Source: Owenia fusiformis (taxonomy: Eukaryota > Annelida > Polychaeta > Sabellida > Oweniidae). Taken from it: a DNA stretch of 64,000 nt. Below the pieces are notes generated by a model that was not told the DNA's origin, made no database searches, and worked only from the letters and a program-made list of their open reading frames with translations. The position numbers and the translations under genes are program-made. The DNA lies in the NCBI GenBank assembly GCA_903813345.2, contig CAIIXF020000009.1:3472001-3536000 (forward strand). The letters are read 5' to 3'. Shown in pieces: positions 21,980 to 34,100 of this stretch (the stretch's first letter is position 1; every line of letters starts with the position of its first letter).

Positions 21980-22181
21980 TTATCCGTTGTACATAACGGA
22001 AGCTATTCTATTTTCAATCAGACCTTCTACACGATCGAAGAGACTTGGGCCGGTTGGTGGACCTCTGGTATAATCGTAGTTGATCTGTGTTGGATCATTA
22101 GGCCCATTGGCATCCCGAGCCATAACAAACAGATCAAAGAGGAAGTGAAGGAGGTTTTGCCAGATATATAGAAGGAAAAAG
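21980..22181 (-). CDS. Probable terminal exon 11 of gene B
   Basis: Open frame after acceptor CCTTTCAG: FFLLYIWQNLLHFLFDLFVM and onward, ARDANGPND, then GPPTGPSLFD and ending NRIASVMYNG stop. The F.LFVMARD...G-PSLFD pattern parallels GFTVSRD...GNTFG of exon 6 and GNHLFG of calexcitin. It is conserved in the second unit with few changes. Entry needs two bases from the previous exon, and neither exon 10 donor supplies this, so a small exon may be missing. A candidate lies at 22227-22288 (DGITLIADVHASKDELF), but its phase also does not fit. An AATAAA on the minus strand at 21848-21853 could be the poly(A) signal. Confidence 0.5.
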
Positions 22182-25100
22182 CTGAAAGGGTAACGCATTA
22201 CTGGTTGATTTGGTTGTTCCTATAACATATAATATAAATAGTTCATCTTTGGATGCATGAACATCGGCGATCAGTGTAATACCATCAACTGATGTGAACT
22301 TTAGCCAACAAAGATGAGAGTTTGGTATTTTCCTATTTATATATGAAGTTAATGTGAATATGTAGGCATAACCACATAAACGGCAGTGTTTTCCCCGGGG
22401 AATTTTTTCACGACAATTATTGTTTTCGAATTTGACAAGCAAAAACGATATAGTAATTTTTAATTCATGGATTCTACAACTATAATGTATTTCAACATTT
22501 CACCCGGGGCCTATTCGCGAGCAATACCCCTGGTAATACGAGTAATGGGTGGCGTCTTAACGTATAACTGTCACTAAATTAGTAATTTATATTTCAGGTG
22601 AAATCGAGGTTCGATCAAAGTATGAACACGCTAGACAGATCTCTCCACATCACTCCCAAAATGAAAAGAAACTCAATCAAAACGGATAAGCCTGTTAAGA
22701 TGGCGAATATACAGAAACAGAAAAGCCAGAAAAGTATAACTGATGAATCTAATCATATTGCCAAAAATCATAGTAACTCCACTGCCTAATGAGATTAATG
22801 ATAATTCTCAACCGAATATTCCCAGAGGGACGGATAGTTCACCATCAAAGGAAGATATTTCAAACAAGAAAAATACGGAATTAAAATAACAAAACTAAAC
22901 AAGTGGTATTAGAATATATATTTTTTGTCTGGATGTCAACTTGTACATAAAACAAGAAGCATTAGCGTAATTATATGATTTTGGATATAATGTTTATTAC
23001 TTGTATATCAGTACTTCATATACAGTACTCTTTGATAGTTGATACTGGTACCAATTAGCAAATTATTAAACAAATACTGGATGATCAGGAGCTGGATATG
23101 GCAGAATACCTATTCGAGAAAAAATATTGGGCGAGGCGGCAGCCGGTCATGTTTTATTATGCACCTCCCAATCAAAGTTAAGTGGAGTACTTACTGGAGT
23201 ACAGGCTTAAACTGTCGTTTAGTTGACATTATTTTGACATTTATTTATTTTTTCTTTCAAAACTCAGACAACTTCCGGCCAGTTTATTCACTACACCGGA
23301 CGAAAGTATTTCCCCCAGGAATTTAATTTTTATTTATTCGAGACGTTCTTGCAGAATTATATGTAACTTTTGAATGATAAGGGTAATTGTGATTGATTAA
23401 GTGCATTTTTTTCTTCTTTTTTTCCGCCAGTTTAAGATGTAAGCTTTACGTAGTACTCCAGTTATTAAAAAAAACTCTGAAGTGGGAATGTTGCAAAAAC
23501 ATTGAAAAAAATATCTGACCCTTTTTCTCGAAAGGGTCGGATATTAAAAAAATATCCGGCAGTTTTCAGAAAAGAGCAGAGTATTGCCAAATTACAAGCA
23601 ACTAAGAACCAATCAGATTTGAGTATTTTAATGAGGTGCATAATAATGTTAAATATCCCAGATGCGAGTAGAAATAATCTTGATTTACGTCATTAAAAAT
23701 CCACAATTCAGTCAAACTGATGTCATATTTGGAATCTACATGTAAAATTACACTTAGAAATGTGGTTTTAAAAATAGTTTATCAACTTTGAAAATCTAAT
23801 TTTCTTTGAAAATATGACTTCTAGGTCGGGGAGATTCCCCATAGACCCCATGTTTTAAACCACAAAAAGTGAAATATCTTTTCTTGTTTTGGGCAGATAA
23901 AATTTTCTTTCACTGGATATATTTTAATTTGTATAACTATCAGATACATAAGGGTAATATAAAAAGTGAACCACTAAAACTGATGCATATTCAAGTTTAA
24001 GGGAATTTTGTAATACCCTGCCATGTTAATTCCCCGAATCAGCCAACTGGTTGCCAAACTTGTAACTACCTACTCGCATCTGAGTAATTACAATGTGCAA
24101 TGTACATACATGTATGCTAACAAGGCAGCTGAAAAGTTATGCATTTAAAAGCACAGTCGTCTAGACGACTGGACGTGTACATATATTATATTATGCAGTT
24201 TTATCATAAAATATATATTTGCTTTTTATATGTATACTTGAATAAACAATAATATTGCTCTAATATTAATAACGTTTGACTCATGACTTATGTAAACTAT
24301 GTCTGTATCAACTCACACACTTGTTTAAATACGATACAATGTTTGATTTGCTTTAATATTAAACCAAGAAAAAATAACTCATAATAAGCATTTCAAGTTG
24401 GAGATCATTAGACAGGATTTAAAAGATGGCGACACTTCTATAAAAATGAATGTATTATGTATTAATACAAACAATTTTGCCATCTTTCAATGACATTGAT
24501 AAAAGCTTAAAATATGAAGCTTGACAGATCAAAAATATTTTTGATAATTCATTGTAAGCGTTGATGTGGTCCATTTGGTGTCAAATGAAAAATAATAGTC
24601 CATGGTATGAAATCTCTAGGACGTCTAATAAAGGAGCTGGTAGCACACTATAGTGCAGCGATATTTGACCTAACATTAGCATACCTACATATGTCCCCTA
24701 ATAATTTTTATTATAACCGTTTAATATACTTCCGGCTTTAAGGCTGAATTATGCCTGCCATTAACAGAGGTCAAAAAATTTCCAAAAAATAAACTTCCAA
24801 ACTTTCACAATTAGGAGTACACAATGCAATAGAAAATAATAAAATATGATTTTAAGTATATGATTTAGGTTTCTAAGCTAAACGTTTGAGGTTATTTTTC
24901 TTATCAATACCAAAAGATTATGTCATCAGTGTATCTACATTTTGTATTGTTTCTCGGGTATTAATAAGATAAATGCTACAAATGAATCACTTTTATATTA
25001 GAATGACTTATGCTTAAATTATGCTAGGTTTTCACAAAAAGGGTCTCAATACGTTTTAAGATATGAACTTTTATTCAGCGGTGAACATTATCAATAAAGG

Positions 25101-28100
25101 TGGGCCTATTGCTCTTCCTTGACTAATTGCGACTACAGCTAAAATTCTATTTCTCGTAGTCAGTTGCTTATGAAACAACCATCACGACTTGGTCGAATTC
25201 ATGAATAATTGCGAAAAATCGTTATCATTATCTTCCTAAAATTTGATGATATCCTTCGGTAAGGTCAAAGAAGAAACAACCATCAGAAAACTTGATGATA
25301 GCCACAACTAACGTCGAGGAAGAATTTTAAGGCGTTCGACTGCATATAACTCTAATTGATTATTAGACATGCCCTTGGAATATATGAACATGCAAATACC
25401 TCTGTAACATCGAATTAGATATGAATCTTACCTATTTGTTATTGTATTATGTTTTATAAAACATCGACAATAATTTGTTGTCAGACCCTTTACGATTATA
25501 TGGAAAAATTCTGGTAATAAAATGTTTTAACTGGTAAGAAAACTAATACGTTCCCAATCAAAAAAATTACCTAAATATTCCATACAATTTTGTTGAATCG
25601 GCTTAGCTCATATTTGAAAAATCAAACAAAATCTGAAAAACACACTTGTGTAATTACACTAATTAAACACCGACATCTACAGTAAAATCATAGTAATTTT
25701 GACATTATGATATTCAAATTTTTTGTTCGTATGCTTAGAATAACAGTCTGTGTCTTATAAAATGTATAAAAGTTCGAATCAAAATATTTACGTTTCGACC
25801 CGAAAGCCGGACGTTTTTTCAGCAAATGGTATTTTAAAAGAATCAAGACATATACACCTTCATAAATATTGCTTCGAATGTTGCTGTGCTATAGTGTGCT
25901 ACGGATCCTTCATATTCGGAAGTCATACCATGGACTATAAGGTTCTTATCAATACATTGGATATACACTCCCCTCCATAAGTTTGACAACCTTAGCTCCA
26001 TCATTGAACTATGTGTTAAAGCCTCTTTACGTTTGAATTTGTATTTACTTAATCGGCGACAAAATAACGTTTAATATTGATGGAAAAGTAATCTGACTTT
26101 ATTTCCAATACCTCCAAATTTCTTTTAAAACGGGTATACTTTTTGCCGATTTTCTTGTAACAAAAATTATTTCATACAACTACTCTTTACAAAATCATTG
26201 ACATGGCTTTTTACAATGCAACCCACCTGAAATTCTTTGTAAAGCTAGGAAATGGGCCAAAAGTGAATTTCGCGAGACAAAAATGGCGATCATTTTGAAA
26301 ATAGGCAATATTTTGAACTAGGAGTCAAAAGGGAGTGTTTTGTATTGATGATTATCAAAAATAACTTAAAACGGGAATCCTATCGACAGCGATTTGAACG
26401 CAAATGGTCCAAAAGTTGACTTCACAAGACAGATGGACAAATCAATGTTAAAATGGCTGAAAATAAAAAAAGGTTAATTTTTTGCCGATTTTTTATAACA
26501 AATTTATTTCATATAACTACTCTTCACATTAAAATGGCTTTTTACAATGCAGGACACCTGAATTTATTTTCTAAAGCTAGGAAATGGGTCAAAAGTGAAT
26601 TTCGCGAGACAAAAATGGCGGCCATCTTGAAAATAGGCGAGCTTTTGAACCTGGGGTCATAATAGGGGAGTTTTCTGTTTTGATATTGAACAAAGATTAC
26701 TTAATACGGGAATCCAGAGGCTTTAAAACGTGCCACTATTGTTGGTCCAAACGTGGATTTCGCAAGACAGATGGAGAAATCAATGTTAACTAAAATGGCT
26801 GAAAACAGAAAAAAACGTAAATAATTATTGCTGATTTTTTTGTAATAAAATTATTTCATACAAAACTACTCTTTACATTGACATGGATTTTGACAATGCA
26901 GGACACCTGAAATTATTTGTAAAGCTAGGAAATGAGTCAGAAATGAATTTCACGAGACAAAAATAGCGGCAATCTTGAAAATAAGAGAGCCAGGAGTCAT
27001 AGGAGAGTTTTCTGTATTGATGTTGAACAAAAATAACTTAACTGTCGGAAATCCTAGCGCACGCACGCACGCACGCACTGACAGACGGACAGACGGGCAA
27101 GTGAGTGAGTGCAAGAGCTCACCATGTGAGCTAAAAACGTGAACAGGTGATTAATTATTACGAAGATAGAAAGCAATGATCTAAACTAGCAAATAAAATG
27201 AAGTTATACAAAGTCATGTGTTAATACTTGTGATATAGGTATCGATTGGGAAGGATTAACTAGAAATCGACAACTCCACGGAGTAGCAAATCCCAACGAA
27301 CACTATGTAAATCACGAAACTGCACAGTCACAATGTAATATTTACCACCATACTCTTCCCTTCACTAAATAATTGAGATCATTGTATTATCTTATAACCA
27401 TACTTAGCAATATCTCAAGTAATGGTCAATTCCTGCTCCAGGCAGCCATATTGAATTTGAATTGAGGCATAAATCAGAAAAACGATACCATATTTGTGAT
27501 CTACTCTAAGATTCCTTCAACTTGAGTATAATATAGCCATACTTCTAAGAGATCAGTAAATCATTGCGAAATCCCACAAAGCTATACTTCAAAAGCATCT
27601 CAAAATTAGTGCAAATTTCTGTTTTCCCAAATTTCCGTTTTCATGGCCCCTGGAGGCCAAGGTGAAAAAACGGAATATATGTGAATTATTTATATTGTTT
27701 GAATATACAAATTTCCACCAAATATTGCGCAAATCTGTTGACTAGTATTCGAGTTATCTTCCGGACGGACGGACGGATGAACGGACTGACGGAGGGTCGA
27801 ACTGACGGACGGAGGGCTTCACTATATCCCTACCGAACTTCGTTCGTTGGGATAATTACGAATACATAGATCTTTACAGAATGCTGGATTGCAATTGTTT
27901 TCAGTTCGTAAATCGGCAGATACATTATTTCGTAATTCCTTCAAATTGTATTCTTTTAATTTAGACGCCGTTTAAGTACGAATTTTTGATAACACATTCA
28001 ATTTAGATTGTAATATTGGTTATGCAATAACAATGTCAAATGTGGACAATGGACATATCCTCTAAATGTATCTCTATTTCTCTATTAATAACTTCTTAAA

Positions 28101-31100
28101 TCACAACGTTTACATCGATTCTTTAACTGTCTCACTAGTGATCCACTCGATTACGCTTGTTACTGGAACGGCTCGATTTGGTGACAAAATGTCGGAACGT
28201 CGAAGGTACGATTTTTCTTTTTTCCTTATTTTAAGCGTTGTTGGCAGATTTCCCACGACATTTTTATCACAAACGTGTAACAGTATCATATTTTTAAAAA
28301 AATGTACATATTTGCGAACAAATAGTTCATAATTCCCCACTTAAGTTACATAAACGGTATTTCGAAAAACAGTTAAGATCCGCACTTTTTATCCAAACCG
28401 TTTATGTTTCTAAAGTGAGGAATTAAATCGACGATTTTGTTGTCTTCTGAGCTATTTTTTCGCAAACATATACATTTTGTAAAACATATAATACTGATAT
28501 ACGTTTGTGGGAAAAAACGTCATGGGAATTTTGCCTACAACGCGTGAAATAAGGAAAAAGGAAAAATCGTACCTTCGACGTTCCGACATTTTGTTACCAA
28601 ATCGAACCGTTTGGGTAAGCAGCGCAATCGAGCGGATCACCTGTGTGTCTGCTGTCGATTCGTCTATTAGTCTTGCTTCTCGGTACACATTCGTATAAAC
28701 ATATCTCCGGGGGAGTTCACATCATCAGACATATTCATCTGTATGAACCATAAATGCCAAACACCCCGATCAATAGTAATCCGTCCATCCTTAAAATATA
28801 TTTTATGATATCGTGTTAAGATTGTAAATTATTTGCCTTTGGGTCGGCTACATTTTACCCACTCTTTACTATTTAAAAACATGGCTGAAATACTCACTCA
28901 TCGAGAGTACATTGATAACCAGTACAGTTCTACTTGAATAATTTATCGTACAGCTATATAATGGCATGTAATACAATACTTGAAATTGAAATTACGACTG
29001 ACTTAATGAATGAACTTTTATTTTATGAACGTACGTATGTTATCTTCTTGAAATATTTCTCAGATCTTTCTTGTGGCGATTTTAAACATTTTCCATAATA
29101 TGTTACCCATTCCTCTTTCTCCACCCATCCATCAGCTGTAACAAAAGGAAATACGTACAAATAACAATATAACAACGAGTAAAATGATACACAGACTATC
29201 ATAGAAACCGATTATTTATGTGATAGTAAAAGCACATTATCAAAGCAGTGAACGCAAAATTCCGTTGCTGGAGAACTTACAATTTCCAAGTCTATCAAAT
29301 ACATCAAAGTAAACGTCCATGTAACGTAAGTACCATTGTGGGATTTGAAGGGTCTTAGTTTGAATCTGCCGGCACATTTTTTCCAAGGCATTTAGCCATT
29401 CGTCGATGGTAACCTTTTAAAAAGGAATGCAGACTAACACCCCAGTCACATTTGTCGCACGGAGGCCGTGCGTCGACCGCAGATCAATTAAATCAGTGTA
29501 TTTCTGCGGCGAGCGTAGGAAAACTACGCTCGCCTTGCGGCCTCAGTACGGCGTATCCAGTTTTTTACAGGCCGCAAGGTCGCCGTAGAAATTATAACTC
29601 GGAGTTATAATATTTGTTCATTTCTGAGGTCCCCGTAGAAATCATCTGGCTCAACAAGATATAATCATTATTTGTCAATGTTTCCCGATCACTTTTCATT
29701 TGATATTACATCCTAGCACTATGAATAACATTTATAAATTGTCCATATGTTAATAAAATGAAAAAAGTATTATTTATCAACAGAAATTTAAAATTCACCG
29801 TGCGGCTGCCGTGGGAAATGTGACTGCAAAAGTATGAGAGCGCAGAAATTCCACGGCGAGCGTAGAAATATTACTGGCCGCAGAAATGATAGACCGCAAG
29901 GACGCCGTAGAAAATGTAACTGGGGTGTTACAAAAACATTTTTAACTACATCTAGCAATTTATGTATCTTACGCCCCTATCACAACAAACTGGTTCTCAA
30001 CCGTTCTTTCCAGTCCTGCAAAAAGTCGTAAAACGCGCTAAATCTGGCTGTGGTCGGGAAATATGTCAAAAATAATTAGCTACTTCGTTCATAAACAGTC
30101 TCCAAAAAATGAATCATTTCAAAATTCTAAGATCACCTTCCTTCCCGTCTGGGAACGTTCTTGAAGTTCGTAAATAGACCTTAGAAAGTTGCAGCTACGT
30201 TCATTCCGTTTGCACACAATTTAAAACCAATTTTGAAGAACGCAGTGGCAACTTGTTTGGTGCGAAAGCTATATTTTCGTATAACTCGTGCATACGCAGT
30301 CTTTAATCATACGCTCTTAATCAGTTTAAACCCGTTTACAATTAGTTCTACCTCGTTCTCAATACGTCCTCAGACAGTTCAACTCGTTGTAAAAACGTCC
30401 CTATTAGGATTGACGTACGACGGTACCGTTCGCAATACGTCCAGGTCGTCGTCAGTGCGTTGTCAATTGTTCTAATTGTAGAACGTGGCGACCGTGAGAA
30501 CATTTTGGGCATGTTTTGAGTTCTAGAGGACCTACCCGGGTCTAAGTACGAATCCGTTAGTACACAGTTGAAGCGTTTTCGAGAACGTAGTGAGAACTAG
30601 TTTGGTGTGATAGTAGGGCAACAAGTTCATAAGCAATCTTCGATACATCCTGAATCAGTTTAAACCCTATTTGCCAGACATTTCAACTCATTCTAAAAAC
30701 GTTCCAATTAACCTTACCCCCCTATCACACCAAACTCGTTCTTACCCGTTCTTGCCAGTCCTACGAAAACGTCTGGCTGTGGTCGGGAAATATGTCTGAA
30801 ATAATTAGCTTCTTCGTTCTTAAACAGTCTTCAATACGTCCTTCTCGTTCTCAGTTCGTTCAGGTCGCACCACGTCGGTGTGCAGCGTCGTATAACGCTT
30901 CCCTTAGTCTAGAAGGTCACTATGACCTGATTACAGAACGGTATGGTCGCCATCGAATTTTGAATCGTTTCAAAATGCTAAAATCACCTTCCCGTCTGAG
31001 AAAGTTCATGAAGTTCGTAAATAGACCTTAGAAAGTTGCAAATATGTTCATTCCGCTCGCACACAGTTTAACACCAGTTTTGAAGAACGAAGTGGCAACT

Positions 31101-34100
31101 TGTTTGGTGTGTACCTTTATAAATTCGTAGCATAGTCAACAGTGGCTCGATTTTCATGAAATAAAGCATATTGGAAAGATAAATCAATATGATAAATTTG
31201 TATCTATCAAACAGAGAAAAAATCACCTTCTTTGTATTATCTAGAGATTTAGAAACAAGGTAACAATCAATTTTTTATGAATTTCAATTTTATTGGAATC
31301 AAGTTTTAACTATCATAACTTTGCCTCTCTTCCCCAATCAATCTAGTTTTGTTTACTCCAAATAGTGACCCCCACCATCCCTGAAGACATTGTGGTTCAA
31401 AATCTTTTCCCCATTCCTTTATTTCAATTAACAATGATTTTCCAATGAGTCAAAAATCAAACTTATTGTTGTTTTACCAGCTTTAACCATTGGCTTTTGG
31501 CACAACTCTTCTAGTTTTTGTCATATGATGATTACAAATAAAACCAAACTAAAGCTAACCGTGTCGTCCAAGTTAGTGTCTGCAATATCTTTCACTGCCT
31601 TCCACATGTTGCTAAAAACGTCATTTAATCTCACCCACATTGGACTGCCCTCTGTCCAGTTGGTCAGGGTGAGAATATTCTGCATAAATGAAATCTTACA
31701 TCATTTATTTTGACTCATTGATAGTCACGTAATTAACCGTGTATGTCTCTTGTATTAGGGATCTTGAAGCTTTTTGGAATCTGAAAGTGAGCTTTACAGG
31801 GAAAGTAAAAGTCAGATTCCAGGGGTCATATCAATAGTTCAGTAAGTGTAATTGATAAATCAATAGTGTCAAATCTAGGCACAAATGTGAACTCTTTAGA
31901 CAATAGTATACCCAAGGAGTGGGTATCGACATGGATATACTTTATCCGCTAAAAGTCGACAGTCTCCGGGAATACTATACATCTCTACATACATTTCTGG
32001 CCTGTTAATTTCATGGAATGTTCCATATGTTTGAGCCGATGGGAAATGGGAGATCATTCCTCATATTTTTCCACTCTTCAAGAGAAGGCCAGCGTACATT
32101 GGTTATATTACAACAATTGTGAACTGTATTATCTTCCTTCGAGAGTGACTAATATCCAGGACCGGAAGATGATATATTGTGATGAAAATTGATTTTTGTG
32201 TTTTCGTTTCACCATTACCGATTTTGAAAAGAAATTCCGGAAATAAGGAAGTCAATGTAATTATTCTTTCCAAATCGGAAAACGAAGCCATTTTACAGGA
32301 ATTTCAGTGGAACTGGTGAGTTTAGGCGAGTGGCGGATCAATTATTGGCGTATAATCTTTCATAGGAACTTTGATTTTAAATCATTTTCGAGTTAATTGA
32401 TCACGTTTTTAGTATTTTAGTGACATGATCATCCACGGAAATTTTATATTATCGCCCATTAGGGTACCTCACCGGCATACTAACCTAGTTTTTTGGCGGT
32501 ATTAAGCAATCAGATTTATGCAGTCCAAAACGTCCGCGCGGGGCATATAAAAGGAATTTGACCAGTTCAATTGTGTCAAGTTGTTGTGCGACAAAGAATT
32601 AACGACGGATTTACAGACTGGAACAACCACGGGGTCGTAAGTAAGAATATTTTGATGAGTAATTGACGAATGATTTTTGATCAAATATCATCACAGTTTG
32701 TCTATTTTTTAGCCTGGACATTTTGAACACTGTTATAGAGATTCATATCGGATTGTATCTATTACTATATTTGCCGAGATTGTGTGTTTATTTTTATGCA
32801 TTATTTTTACTCAACATTATATTGTTATTTGGGAGAATTGCAACCAACTTGCAACCCCATTTTGGTGCAAGGGATATTTGCACCCACAATAATCAATTGA
32901 AGGATATCTGGGAGAGTTGCAACCAACTTTGCAACCCCATATCGGTGCAAGGAATATTTGCACCCATTATAACCACCTCACTGCGTGAAAAATGGAATTT
33001 CTAGACTAAGCACGTCTAGAAACTAAGTCTAAGCACGCCGGGTGCTTAGGCGTGACTAGTTTTGACACGTCTAGGTACGCGATGAAACCAACTCTAGACA
33101 TCTCTAGGCACGTCTAAGCACACGCAGTGCAAAGACGTGCTTAGGGTGTGACAAAAAGTCTTGGCACGCCTTGAGACTAATGATTGAAATCTAGAATAAA
33201 GTAATTATCGAATCAGGTTAATGTATATTGTTATAAGCAATTATGATCAACATTCGTAATTTAGACATATTTTCACTGAAATATACTAATTTCTTTTATC
33301 TATTTTATTTATTATTTTGTATAACGAACTGTTCACGTATACCATGACGTTTTACATATATGATTGAATAATAAATCACGTACTGTTTAAAGCTTGTACA
33401 ATACCAAACAAGCTGTACTGATAACTAGTAAACATATGTTTTCCCGGGCATCTATCAAGTTGTCAATCAAAGCAAGATACTAGAATAGTATTATTATTGT
33501 GCGTCTGACCAAATGGATGAAAAAACTACGTGTTCATATTGTGTATGCAATGTATCATTACTAATTGATATAGGGCAGGGGCGAAGCCAGCTTTCATTCA
33601 AGATGGGGGGGGGGTGCGATCGCCAAAAACTTTTCGGTTTTCAGTCACGGGGTTGCGATTGTTGCATAAACAAGCCAAAAAAAAAAGATTTATTTTGAAC
33701 TTTACAAAAATTTCTTCAAAATTGAGCTTTTTCTTTTTCTTTCTCATGGTTTTATCTTTATTGCACCCCCCCCCTTGCTTCGCCTATGGACGCAACTAGC
33801 ATATTCATTTAGTTGCCTCTCCCGGTAGATACGTGGAGTTTCTAGACCATCCTACGTCTAGAAATTGCAAGAATTCCACATCGATACTTGCGAATCATAT
33901 TGAAATTAATCTTTTTAAGCAAACAAGAATTGTGTACGTTACGCTAAAAACAAAAACTCCTTTGCACAATTACAGAACGTTGATTCAAAATAGTTTTTTG
34001 AAACCCTTTTTTAAAGAGTACTTTCTCCTATAGTGCAGGAAATAATATTTTGGACGGTGGTCGATATTACATACACCCCCCCCTCCATAAAATTAGTAAC

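Larger units (their letters stand above)
1..29930. repeat. Unit 1 of a ~34-kb tandem segmental duplication
   Basis: The order of landmarks is the same as in 29,930-64,000: CCCCTATCACA element, exon 8, the 9.4-9.9 kb stretch, exons 7-1, minisatellite, LINE 3' end, exon 11, hairpin element, exons 10 and 9, MITE. Most shared stretches look well over 90% identical by eye, with insertions and deletions between them. The unit boundary is inside or next to the MITE at 29,435-29,930. Confidence 0.85.

Noticed and set aside
23039-23326. 95-codon plus-strand frame
   Set aside because: The unit 2 counterpart is interrupted by an indel at the hairpin and does not keep the frame.
27058-27100. GCAC / GACA repeats considered as CRISPR-like array
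   Set aside because: Simple microsatellite with no spacers, and the window is eukaryotic.
28110-28698. Pairs of frames on both strands (MSERRRYDFSFF and related)
   Set aside because: They are mirror images generated by the arms of a foldback MITE.
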